Source of the DNA: Mesorhabditis belari
Lineage: Eukaryota; Nematoda; Chromadorea; Rhabditida; Rhabditidae
Direction of reading: 5' to 3'
NCBI GenBank assembly: GCA_958450365.1
Contig: CAUEEP010000578.1
Span: forward strand, 1 to 64,000
Length of the DNA: 64,000 nucleotides
Under the pieces are notes generated by a model. It was not told the origin of the DNA. It saw only the letters and a program-made list of their open reading frames with translations, and searched no databases. Both the position numbers and the translations under genes were made by a program. Numbering within the stretch: the stretch's first letter is position 1; the number at the start of each line of letters is the position of its first letter. Shown here one piece after another: positions 22,440-33,400 of the stretch.

Positions 22440-23230
22440 TACCGTAATATTGTCTCTATTTTTTATCCACTTTTTATATCTTTCAATATCCTTTGTGAAT
22501 GCTTATAGAATCAGAGAAGTAGATAAATTGGATTAAAATAGAGACAAGACTACGGTAGAATCAGACAAGTGGATAGATTGGGTTAAAATAGAGACAAGGC
22601 TACGGTAGGATCAGAGAAGTAGATAAATTGGATAAGAACAGAGACAAGATTACGGTAGAAGCAGACAAGTGGATAGATTGGGTTAAAATAGAGACAAGGC
22701 TACGGTAGGATCAGACAAGTAGATAGATTGGACAAAAATAGAGACAAGATTACGGTAGAATCAGACAAGTAGATAGATTGGACAAAAATAGAGACAAGGC
22801 TACGGTAGAATCATAGAAGTAGAGAGATTGGGTTAAAATAGAGACAAGGTTACGGTAGAATCATAGAAGTAGAGCGATTGGGTTAAAATAGAGACAAGGT
22901 TACGGTAGAATCATAGAAGTAGAGCGATTGGGTTAAAATAGAGACAAGGTTACGGTAGAATCAGAGAATCAGAAGATCAAAAAACGAATTCTGCATTCAA
23001 TCAAGGACCAAACTCAAAAAAACATTGACAAGATAGAAATCGACATTTTCAGCTTGTAGACAAAATTTGAGTGAAATTGGCGAAGAAAACGAAGGTTGAG
23101 TCAGAATAAGTGAATCCTGAATGAATCTGAGAAGTAGATAGATTGGGTTAAAATAGAGGCAAGGCTACGGTAGAGTCAGACAAGTAGATAGATTGGATTA
23201 AAATAGAGACAAGATTACGGTAGAAAGAGG
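22440..23230. repeat. ~58-bp minisatellite ending in ctacggtaga
   Basis: About nine or ten units of the pattern tcagacaagtagatagattg then ggttaaaatagagacaaggc then tacggtaga run from about 22505 to 22965, with two more at 23120-23225. The left edge carries the inverse (taccgtaatattgtctctat), so the array may have grown from one TIR of a MITE. A single related copy is near 31080-31165. Confidence 0.8.
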
Positions 23231-23814
23231 GAACATGGTTTAGAAGGGATTTGATGAGATGAACTCTGCTCAGCGTCTAGCCAGGCTGGCCGTCTAGCCA
23301 TTTACAGAAAAGCGCTATTGAGAAATGATCAAGAAAAATAGAAGAAATGATTCGCATCAAAATTTATTTGATATATTTATTGTTTCTTTATTATTTTTAA
23401 CTTTGAAACTTTATTTATTTTTACTTGAACTTTTATCCTTTTGATTTTCTGACTCTTTTTCCATGAGTATTGCTTTTTTTAAGGTTTAAGAACTTTTTTT
23501 TAGGGTTTTAAGGTAAAAACTTCTATTTGTTTTCTAATTCTGATATTTTTTAGAATACCAATACTTTCCAATCTATCAGAGAAGCTCAAAAAACGAATCC
23601 TGTCGGCATTCAATCAAGAGCCAAACTAAAAAAAAAACATTGACAAGATAGAAATCAACATTTTCAGCTTGTAAACAAAATTTTAGAGAAATTGGCAAAG
23701 AAAAAATTCGATAAACTCTTCACAAAGCGACTCTTAAAATTTGTTGATAACGGGAAAACACGCAGAACGAATTCACTGATTGTGAGGAACTTTTATGAAG
23801 AAGAATTTCTTTTA

Positions 23815-24183
23815 GAACAATTTTTGTAGGGGCTAAGGAATCTTGATCAACATTGAAGGGCGAATGAATTGTGATGAGCATACGAATCTCGTTTCTGGGC
23901 TTTTAAACCGTTACTCCGGTCTAAAGAAAGTCATTGTTTCCTCTAAAAGCGCCCACAGTTTCTTTTCTAATCGAGTTATTAAATTCTGGAACATTTTACC
24001 CCCTCATGTTCGTGATATTCTCACCTTGGCTAGATTTAAAGCCGCAATTTCTGCAATTGATTTGACTGCTCTGTGCTTCTTTCTTGAGGTATCTATTTAT
24101 CTTTTGGGTGTGTTTTGAGTGGTGTCCCGGGTAATTATTGTCATTTTGTTTTGTCGCTATTCAACTGAATAAAGCATATTATA
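23815..24183 (+). mobile_element. LINE 3' end, second copy
   Basis: The plus-strand frame ends with SFFSNRVIKFWNILPPHVRD and then ARFKAAISAIDL, the same reverse-transcriptase C-terminal pattern as at 21.9 kb. It is followed by gaataaagcatattatatat. 5'-truncated. Confidence 0.6.
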
Positions 24184-24962
24184 TATTGTTAAATTGAGCA
24201 CCTCTTTTTCACGTCTTTATAAGTCTGATCATCATTTTTTTTTTAAATTATTCTTTTATTCTTATTCTTATTCTTTAGAATGTAATGTTTTCTATTAAAT
24301 AACAAAAAATGTTTAAGATTGCTGTTAAATTTGAGAAAATACATGCAAAAGAAAGAAAGCAAGAGCTAAAATGCAATTGGATGGAACTTTTATATACTTT
24401 CTGCCTAAATATCCACGTTTTAGGGTGAAGCGGAAAGCAAAAATTGTGTTTTTTCTTCATTTCTCAATTCGAAACCTTGTTTTTATATAGGAAATAGTGG
24501 TAGAAAAGACTAAAACGCATCGAATAATCTATAAATAATCGCGATTCTTAAAAGTCAACTTTTAGGCCGGAGTACCCCCCTTTTAATCAGCGAAAAATCA
24601 TCACGCAGTTCTATACACATTTCAGTTGGTCTATATTCTTCGCATAATCGGACTTTGACCCTAATTTTTCCTTTCCGGTCTAAGGAAAGTCAGCGTTAAA
24701 TTGAACACCTGTTTTTCACGTCTTCTTAAGTCTGATTTCAACTTTTTAAAATATTCTTACAGAATGTAATGTTTTCTATTAAATTGCTTTGTTGAAAGAT
24801 GGTTTTATTTGTGCACAAAAATAGAAAATATATATATATATATATTAGGACGGCGTAGCACTGATCTCGACCATCTGAAGACTCATTGTCCATTGATTTT
24901 CTCTTTGAAAACTTTTGACTTTGCTTAAAGTTAAAAAAAAAAACTTTGCTTAAAGTTCAAAC
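24184..24962. other. AT-rich spacer with a direct repeat
   Basis: Two direct copies of a ~100-bp block (gttaaattgagcacctcttt near 24187 and a variant near 24692, each ending at aatgtaatgttttctattaa). No gene is supported. Confidence 0.5.
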
Positions 24963-25308
24963 CTTCCTCCAAACGGAATCGATATTTCCCTCGAGATCAA
25001 GAACAGTTTTCGTGAAATCTTGAATCTTTTTTGCCAATTGAGTCACAGAGGCGTCAACAACCGGAGTTTTCACGTCAGTTTTCATCATTTCTTTCACTTT
25101 AGCGATTAAATCCTGAAGAATTTGATGAAAAGATGGATTACTGAGCATCTACAGCAAGAATAGCTAAAGATTGGTGCACCAGAAAAGATGCGTTTAGAAA
25201 TTTGAGCACAAAGTACACCAAAACCTCTTTCGTGACTGCAATGCTCCTCTTTGCCGTCATTTTGCTGACCCTTCCCTCAGCGTTCAATGTCTCCAAGTAT
25301 TCTAACAT
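24963..25308 (-). CDS. Short unrecognised gene (two exons traced, 3' end open)
   Basis: Exons 25308-25225 and 25148-24963 join in phase. The start ATG lies 21 nt after a good acceptor (aaattttag), consistent with spliced-leader addition. The 90 traced residues are charged and helical (MLEYLETLNAEGRVSKMTAK at the start, then QILQDLIAKVKEMMKTDVKT), without membrane segments or zinc motifs. After the donor at 24962 I could not settle the last exon; one candidate lies at about 24850-24900. It could be a small helical protein or a fragment of a larger one. Confidence 0.5.
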
Positions 25309-25553
25309 CTTTCGGCCTTTAGAATGCTTCTAAAATTTTTTATAATTAAACTAAGTCATAATTAAAACTAAAGTAAATACTGTAAATAAATGGCACCTCT
25401 ACGCAAGTGTACGAATTACGTTTTACATTTAGAAATATTTCTTTTTTCTTGAAAATTACTTGCATCTAACGTCTTTTTAGCTTAAATTTTGATGTTTTTA
25501 TTTTTTTTTCTGCTTATTATATTATTATAAGTACTAATTTTATTTTTTTAGAT

Positions 25554-26135
25554 ATGGACCTTGATGGGGACCCGTTTGATGGAATGGAGGAATTTCAGGC
25601 CCGTTACGAACATAAGGGAAACATGTGATGAGCTCACCGAGCAAGATGTTAACGAAAATTCGGCCACCGCTGAACCTGAAGGATCTTCAAGCAAATCGGA
25701 TGAATCAACCACAAAGAAAAAGAGGAAAGCCATCGAAATGAAGACGAAACTGGCTGCTGAAAAGATGGCCAAGGATGTTTCGATCATCGCGGCGGCAAGA
25801 TATTTCAAGGTTTCTCGGGGCTACGTCCAATTTTACGTCAAACAAGCGACCGAGCTCGAGAAGATTCACGGGAAACACAAGAGAGTTGATGGAGCTGGGC
25901 GCCAACTTGAACTCGGAGGGGATTGATGTCGGTTTGGCTGAATGAATCCGAGAAAGCTGAGTTGAAAAGAAACGAGTGGCCCGTTGAAACGTTTGGAATG
26001 AGGCAAATCGATTTGCTGATGAATCGATTCTTTCAAGAAAAGTCACGGATGGAATGCTTGAAGTGACGAAGGAAAGCTCAAGAAGAAAATGATGAATTCA
26101 TTGATTCTGATGTTTCTGTTGATTGCGATAGTTGA
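25554..26135 (+). pseudogene. Degraded pogo/Tigger-like transposase
   Basis: The frame starting MDLDGDPFDGMEEFQ (25556) shifts near 25628. It continues as an acidic stretch, then KKKRKAIEMKTKLAAEKMAK and VSIIAAARYFKVSRGYVQFY, a helix-turn-helix of the type that opens CENP-B/Tigger transposases. A second shift follows near 25920. Remaining codons (WLNESEKAELKRNEWPVETF to an acidic tail) resemble the C-terminal end, so the catalytic middle has been deleted. It is dead. Confidence 0.6.
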
Positions 26136-26326
26136 ATTGTTCATTTTGTTACAAATTGAATGATTTGTTACAAAATTACAAACTTGTTGTTACAAATTGA
26201 ATACAATTTAAAGAAGAATTTGATTTTGTCGAAATATCTGAATGCAGTCGACTTTGGCAACTTAGAATATCGATAAAAATTGAACGGCATCCTCTACTAG
26301 AACGGCATGCTGTTCAATTACAGTAT

Positions 26327-28777
26327 TTACAGTAGGTAATCGAAATTGAAATCCTTCCAAACCTTCAAATCCAATAAATTCGGCATTTCCCCTTTGCACA
26401 TTCGATGTGAGCTTTGAAAGCAATCCGTACAAAAAGCCTCGTTTTTTATCTAAACTGTTTTCTAAAGCAGCTACTCACTATCAGCTGAGCAGTTATTAGG
26501 AAAAGCTGCCGTAATCCCATTGGTTTAACTTTATTTGATCTAGCAGTTAAAACTTTAAAAAACAATCGGATTACGAAACTTTTCTACGCTTTAGAAACTG
26601 CTCAAGGTTTAAATTTTACTTTTTTCAAAAACTTACCGCCAATTCCAATTCCTCATTCGACATTTCTAACAGCTCTTTGTTATGTTTTGCCTGAATATTC
26701 TTAAATTTTTTTTAAACTTCAAAAAAACTTTAAGATGATCCTCGCAGATTCGAAGATTTCGAAGAATTTGTGTCCCGTCTGGCTCGACACACGACGGACA
26801 AGTGACGCGTTGACCCTCGAGTTTATCCTAAACCAGTTTTCCTGTCCTGTTCATTTTCCGTCTGATTATCAATGGGTGTACAACGGAAAAACGAGTTTTT
26901 GATCACTTCAATGGATGCTTTTTCAGATCAAAAGATAGAGCTTGAAAAAAATCGATTTTTATTTAGGAGATTCTGAAAAAGTAGTCGTTGAAGCGGGGCA
27001 AACTCGTTTTTCACTGTACAATGAAAAACCTATTGAAACCTATTAAACCTATTGAAAATCAGACCGAAAATTAGAGCTCTAATGTAAACAAATCTCTTCT
27101 GGCATACATGATGCTCATTCTTGTGAAAAAAATGAAGGATAAATGTGCCAGAAAGGGTGCGTTGCAAGCGAGCAACGAGCAGCGGCCAATTTGTTCTTCC
27201 TTGTCTTTCCTATTTCTTCTTACGAGGGAATGGGCTCAACTCAAAGTTGGGAATCGATCCGAAACCAAGTGGACCTTATAGAATCGACAACGGAGATTCA
27301 TAATCTGCAAAAATTAGCTGCCAACTCGACCTGCATCACGAGATATTTAAGTTTAAAGTTTTCAACAAAACAGAAAAGTTGTGCTTGGTACTCCTGGCTA
27401 TAACGGCTTTCCTAAAGCAAGTCGACGTGTCTCTGTAGTGTAGTCAGCAGAGAGGTGGCCTCTGGCTTCAGGGGTCGAGGGTTCGAATCATTAAAGACAA
27501 TCACTAAAAGCAAAAACTTCAGGAAGGATTCGAACCCTCGACCCCTGGAGCCAGAAGCCACCGCTCTGCCTACTACACTACAGAGACACGTCGACTTGCT
27601 TTAGGAAAGCCGTTATAGCCAGGAGTACCAAGCGCCAATGAAATCCAAAACAAAAGGTTCAGGGTTCATTTCCCTTGCTTCCAGATTCATTCCCATTCTT
27701 TTTTATTTTATTAACTCACCGCAATAAGTGCAGGCAAGCAATCGTCCGGCATCTCTAGATTCAGCATTTCAATGTCACAGTTATCCTCGACCTCAATTCT
27801 TCTTGGGATTACAACTTCCGGACATGCTTTAGTGGAGCCACGATTTCTAAGAGTTCAAGAGAAATTCAAGAGAAATATTTAATATTTATTTACTGTATCT
27901 CTTCTTGAAGTCGATGAATCAACAAATCTTTTTCGATAAATTGGATCCGAATGTCTGTCTCCGGTTCGACGACCTAAACTTGAGACGGATATTATCCCAG
28001 CATAGGTTTTCGATTTTCTGAAGTCGTTAAAGTCTAGAGTTGTTTTTTGGATCTACTATCTTCGAGTTGAACCAGTTTTTATCCAGATCGATTCAAATAT
28101 TATTGTTTATTTAAAAATTTAAGTATTTTTTGTTTTTCTTAACAAAAATCCATCACATATGGTTAAAATTGAACTTTAGACATTTTGGATGAAGGCTAGT
28201 TTCTAATTCTAGGTATTTATGCTTCCTCACCTCTGTTTTATCCTTTCTCAACGCAGCCAATTGTTGCTTCAATTGGCTGTTTTCCAACGAAAGTCGTTGG
28301 CGTTCCCCCCTTTCTCGAGCCAAATCTTGCTTGACGAGATCGAACTATAATTTGGAATCAATTTTCGATCAGGAGTTTTGGTTTAAAAACGATTGTAGGA
28401 CATTTAATACGCCCCCCCCCCCCCTGCGATTGGCAATCCAACTTTAAGCTTAAATTTCTTCGTGTTGAGCTATGCAATTGAAATAGTTTTTATACCAATC
28501 GACAGAGAAAGACTTTACGCATCTAATGATACCAAGAATCTTTAAATTGGTCAGCCGAATACAAAGATATTTGAGCTAAAAGTTAGATTGCTAATGGAAA
28601 AAGGGGCGAGGCGAATATAAAATGCCTGATAAGCTTTAAAAACGGTAAAGAATTAAAGAATACCAGACAAATGAGAAGCTTTTGTTATTTACAGCTTCCT
28701 TGAATATTCAGACAACAAGTTAATAATCCTGATTTCTTTAAGATTATATTATAATAAAAACAAACCTCAGTGGCCAT
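26327..28777 (-). CDS. Coiled-coil protein with C-terminal RING/B-box-like zinc region
   Basis: Seven exons join in phase (28777-28766, 28344-28231, 27973-27894, 27846-27720, 26827-26729, 26690-26637, 26449-26327), giving 202 residues. The N-terminal half is a coiled coil (ARERGERQRLSLENSQLKQQ). An acidic linker follows. From residue ~113 a cysteine/histidine array (VTCPSC, ICEDH, then FCTDCFQSSHRMC) should bind zinc like an incomplete RING or B-box. The spacing does not fit a textbook RING, so ubiquitin-ligase activity is only a possibility. The first exon encodes just MATE and has a near-identical alternative 220 bp upstream. Introns hold a family-G repeat (intron 1), a MITE and a tRNA-like hairpin (intron 4). 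A copy of exon 2 lies at 15.4 kb. Confidence 0.75.
26847..27076. mobile_element. MITE in intron 4 of the coiled-coil/zinc gene
   Basis: Ends pair attttccgtctgattatcaa with a near-complement at 27049-27076. An inner pair surrounds aaaacgagttttt / aactcgtttttc. About 230 bp, no coding capacity. Confidence 0.55.
27387..27637. repeat. Hairpin with a tRNA-like sequence in each arm
   Basis: Arms at 27387-27495 and 27527-27637 are near-perfect complements. Each arm contains a tRNA-like block: gtgtctctgtagtgtagtca (A-box side), then gggtcgagggttcgaatc (a good B-box). Read from either strand a Pol III-type internal promoter is therefore present. This resembles two tRNA-derived short repeats joined head to head. 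Confidence 0.7.
28425..28612. repeat. Family-G repeat unit in intron 1
   Basis: A single, more diverged copy of the GC-box repeat (gattggcaatccaactttaa at one end, ttagattgctaatggaaaaa at the other) follows a run of 14 C. It sits about 80 bp from exon 2 of the host gene. That arrangement explains how part of exon 2 could be copied together with the repeat to 15.4 kb. Confidence 0.75.
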
Positions 28778-29190
28778 AGTTGTCGATTTAAAAAGCACAA
28801 AAGCAGAAAAGTAAGAAAATTTGATCAATTTGGCTCTCCGATCAGAGCCGAACAAGATTTTTCTTGCAAGAAAATAAAAGTATTGCTTTGTGATAAGGAA
28901 AGGTGATTGATTTTTACATTAGAAAGAGAGCTGGGGATTGCGCAAGATTGAACTTGGGAAGAAGGGAGAATAATGGTTATATTATAATAAAAACAAACCT
29001 CAGTAATCATAGTTGTTGATTTAAAAAGCAGAAAAGTAAGAAAATTTGATCAATTTGGCTCTCCGATCAAAGCCGAACAAGATTTTTCTTGCAAGGAAAT
29101 AAAAGTTTTGCTCTGTGATAAGAAAAATGATTCCTCTATATCTCTCAGAAAAGAGAGCTGGGGATTGCACAGGATTGAACTTGGGAAGAA
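28745..29190 (-). promoter_or_regulatory. Tandemly duplicated promoter and first exon
   Basis: Two direct copies (about 28745-28965 and 28978-29190) share the exon-1 donor (acctcag read on plus), the start codon region and ~190 bp upstream. The inner copy starts MATE (28777), the outer MITE (29010), both followed by the same gtttgttttt donor in the same phase. Either could serve as the first exon of the coiled-coil/zinc gene, giving alternative starts that differ at one residue. Confidence 0.7.
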
Positions 29191-29507
29191 GAGAGAATAA
29201 GATTCAACAATAAGATTCAACTCATACAATTAAATCTATAGGTATCTCATGATTCTTTTTATATTTATTTATTAGTTTCCTGTCACAAAAAATGAGTAAA
29301 GTTATTCAGAAAATTAAATTTTCAGAGAATTTCAGAGCCTGAATTAAAGAATCAAAGAATTAATGAATTAAAGCGAAACGAATATTTTTTAACTGGTTTG
29401 TAATGAGAAAAAATGTGGGACAGGTTTTTGAGCTCGAAATGCGAATGTTGGAGCAAATCGAACCGATGGTCACAAGAAGAAGTCGCACAACGGAAGCAAA
29501 GTATTTC

Positions 29508-29575
29508 CTTCTCTTTCTTCCTTTCTTTCTTTCTCCCTTTCTTTCTTCCTTCCTCTCTCTGCCCTGTCTTTCCTA
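29508..29575. repeat. CTTT-rich microsatellite
   Basis: Imperfect run of ctttctttct units on the plus strand. Not coding. Confidence 0.7.
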
Positions 29576-29587
29576 TTTCTTAATCAA

Positions 29588-29672
29588 AGAATGTCAGATA
29601 GCTCAGTGGTAGATCTGCCGATCGCCTTCTGCTTGGTAACCCGAAGATCGAGGGTTCAATTCTCTTTGTTTC
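29588..29672 (+). ncRNA. tRNA-like sequence or tRNA-derived repeat
   Basis: A good A-box (tagctcagtggtagatc) is followed about 45 nt later by a B-box-like gagggttcaattctc and a T-rich stretch. The acceptor stem is weak by eye, so it is more likely a tRNA-derived repeat or pseudogene than a working tRNA. Confidence 0.45.
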
Positions 29673-29724
29673 CAACCGTCATTCATTTCTTTACTTTATA
29701 AAGATCAATCAAAACACTTTTGGG

Positions 29725-30215
29725 AAGTGGGACAAATGCGACCTTTTTCTTGCGCACCTGGACATTTGCGCACCTTTTTTTTCCGCACTTAACCCATTAG
29801 CGCACCTTTTTTCGCGTTTTAAAAAAAGCTCTAATAGCTAATATTAACCAATTTCTATTCCAAAAGTTGTTTTTCTAGGTAATTTTAGGGCGTAGAATCG
29901 AAATTTTGACATAACAGAGCGTGTGGAATCAATTTGAAAGACAAAACGGCTAGGTCAAATTACAGAAAATTGTTGATTTTTCTCTTTGTATAACTCCGTC
30001 CGTTCGCTGCTTCCACAAGCTCTGATATGCCAACATTTCGATTCGACACCCTCAAATTACCTAGAAAAACAACTTTTGGAATAGAAATTGGTTAATATTA
30101 GCTTTTTAGAGCTTTTTAAAACGCGAAAAAAGGTGCGCTAATGGGCAAGGTGCCGAAAAAAAAGGTGCGCAAATGTCCGGGTGCGCAAAAAAAAGGTCGC
30201 GTTTGTCCCACTCCC
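29725..30215. mobile_element. Family-H palindromic MITE (copy 1)
   Basis: Ends are inverted: agtgggacaaatgcgacctt at the left and its complement at 30195-30215, both followed by gcgcacctggacatttgcgc or its complement. Most of the element is one long imperfect palindrome. Flanks cacttttg and cacttctg may be an 8-bp target duplication. Confidence 0.85.
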
Positions 30216-30477
30216 CACTTCTGACACTAAAAAGCTTTCTTTTTCTGCATTTTCGTGAAAATTTTGCTTTTTTTTTTGTTCAAAATTGTTCATTTTTCAC
30301 ACTCAAAGTGTACAAAATTGTATCACAAAGCAAGAAAGCACCAATATTAAATATTTAGCAAGAAAAAAAAGTTTGACAAGCCAATGCAGACTTGATAAAA
30401 CATCTTATCTAATGGTTTTAAACTTATCAAACGACTTTAAAATCAGACAAAAATTAGTATAAACGCTAAAAACGAGA

Positions 30478-33400
30478 TCAAAAATCATTATCCTGATCAT
30501 TGTACAAGTCAAATAAACTCTCATTTAAGTTCACATTTAAATGATAATCTTTTTCTGAAGGTGGTGGACTCAATCGTTGAATCACACCCTCAAGTTGATT
30601 TTTTTTCTGTTCTCCATCATTTTCTTCTTCTTCTCCTTCTAGAATTTGCCCAGGATCATCGAAATTTTGTGGCTCATTTCGAGCAAAATTTCTCGGTTCT
30701 TCAGAAGTAATTAAACAAACTGTGCCCGGTCCAACGGAACTTTTCATCCTCAAAGAATATCGTGGATCAAGCCCGGATTTCGGGTGCATCACTTCAACGG
30801 ATGTCCCGGGGGCCGCGTGCAAAGTGAAGAGTGTCTTTTGTGGGAAAACGGAGCGTAAATCGTTTTGAGTGAGATAGGAATGACTCATATTTTGTGGATC
30901 TTCCGTGATGTTTTTAATGCTTTGCTTCAGCCATCGAATGTGTTCATCAATTTGGGATTCTTTCTTGTCCAAGTCGGCACAATCACTCTTGAGTTGGGCT
31001 GAAAATTGAATGAATTTTGTTTAGTTAAAATAGAAAAGAATTCCGTTTTTTAAAACATGTCTCTTTCTATTGTAAACTTGTCAATTTTCTATATCTTTCG
31101 ATATCTTAAGCTTCACAAAATGAGATAAAAAGTGAATAGATTGCATAAAAATAGACAAGATTACGGTAAAAAACGATTTGATTAAAGAGCAACTCTACAA
31201 CTCTACTACTTTTAGGCTAGTTAAAGTACTAGATCAGTATCAATAATACTGCTACAATATCCAAACAATAAAGCCAGTCTAAACCAGGCTAAGCTACCCT
31301 ACTTCTAAAATTTAACAATCGTTTTTCCACTAACTTATCCTAAGAGTTTATTAGATTTCTCAATTTTACTTGCGCTTAAATCTATAAGGTGATGGAAATG
31401 AAACCAGCGCTCACATATCTTTCCCAAAAATAAAAAAGATTTCAAATCTCAGCCAATAAGTGTTGAATACTGTTCGAAAGGCCTGATTTTCCTCTACAAA
31501 ATAGTCCAAAAAGATTTTGAATTAGATTGATTATTGGGGAATTTGGTGTTAAAAAGTAACTGCAGGTCGAGTCAAAACCCGGGTACATGTGCCTGCTGGC
31601 AACTATCGCTTTCACGGATCTTTTTGCTTCAAATGTTTCAAATATTAAAAGGACGTTATGAATCGCGACCGGGTGACCATAAAAAAATTTTTTTTAAGGC
31701 AACAACCTGTTTTTATATTTTAATATTGCTTTTTATTATAAAAAGAATAAAAATCATCCGGCTAGAGTGATTTGATGGGTTTAGAAATTTTTGAAGATCT
31801 TGCAAGGCTCACGTAGTTCATCTATAAAGTAAGTGTAAAAAAAGTAAAGTAAAAGTCACGCATTATGTTTTCTTTTCGTTTTCTTTAGGCTTTTAATGTA
31901 TATTTTTGGGTTTTTTCTTTACCATAAAATATATTTTTAGAGTTTTTAAAGAAAATTGAGATGGAAGAAGAGCTAATCGAAAACCTAGCATTTATTATTT
32001 TTAAATTTGCTCAATTGAAGAAACAAAGATGCTCAGATTGTGAAAAACTTTCCCAAAAATAGGAAAAGAAAGAAAGATTGACTAGAAAACAAATGAATTG
32101 AACATGACAGCAATCATTTGTGCCTAATGCCTGATGAGTGAGCTTCTTGCTTTTCTCCAAGCCTTGCGACGTCTTCAAAAATTTCTAAACCCATCAAATC
32201 ACTCTAGCCCGATGATTTTTATTCTTTTTATAATAAAAAGCAATATTAAAATATAAAAACAGGTTGTTGCCTTAATAAAGATTTTTTATGGTTATCCGGT
32301 TGCGATTAATACCCTCTCTGGTATGCATTACTTAATATTTATACCAAAACTTAAACGATTAGCTTAGATTCTATCGTGATATGAGAAACCAAAGTTGAAA
32401 GTGGCTTTTTGAAAAAACAAAGAGTTAGCTCTAGAAGACAAAGAAATAAAAGGAGTTCTTTATGTTATTTTCAAATAACTTTAATTGGTGGTATTCTCTA
32501 ACGAAAAACCTGGGCATGGCTATTACCAGAAAAACTTTTTCTAGAAAATCGTCATTTTTTTGACGTAATATTGGGTTGGGGACTATGACTCGGCGCCGAA
32601 AATCAAAAAAATTTCTGAAAATTCTAGCAGACTTCGTCAAATGATACGTGTTTGATATCAGTAGAAAAGTGAACTAATTCTCTACAAAATGACATTTAAA
32701 AGAAAACTCAAACAGCGCCTCAGCTCAAGAAAAGGCCATTTTTTCACAAAAACTACAAAGTGTCATCTAGAAAAAACGGTTGAAGGGATCTTCCTGCAAA
32801 TTTGGCAACTTATGTAATTGAATATACTCTATCTTTTTTACATATACACCAAAGAGGGTTTATGTGCAAGAAACTGTTCAAACGATGAGTCAGACTCTTT
32901 GCCATTTTGATCAGCTGCGTTTGGAAGTTCATAAACTCCACGAAAGAAAAGCTTTGTGGAATCTCTCAAAAGTGATTTTGTAGAGAAATAGTGGATCCTT
33001 TTGATGAAAGAGAACGTATATTTAAAGAAGGCTTTATGCGTGCAAAAAGTGTCTTTAAAGTTTGGCGCCGAGTCATAGTCCCCAACCCAATAGTTCTGAA
33101 GATTAGCTCTAAAGATCAGAATTCAAAGTTTAAAGTAGCCATTTTTGATTTAAAATAGGGCTTTTTCAAAAAAAAAAACAAAGATTTAGCTCTAGAAGAC
33201 ATACAAAAGAAGTTCTTTTCTTTGATTTTATTTTAAAATAACTTTACTTGATGGGATCATCTAACGGCATGGCTATTACCAGAAAAGCTTTTTCTAGAAA
33301 ATCGTCATTTTTTTGACCTTTCAACTTAAGTCACTCAAGTCCCGAATAATCAATCCAATTCAAAATCTTTTTAAACTATTTTATAGAAGAGATTCAAGGC

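Noticed and set aside
30173..30358. Plus-strand frame at the end of family-H element
   Set aside because: The same peptide start appears wherever the family-H end occurs (also near 33.9 and 36.7 kb).
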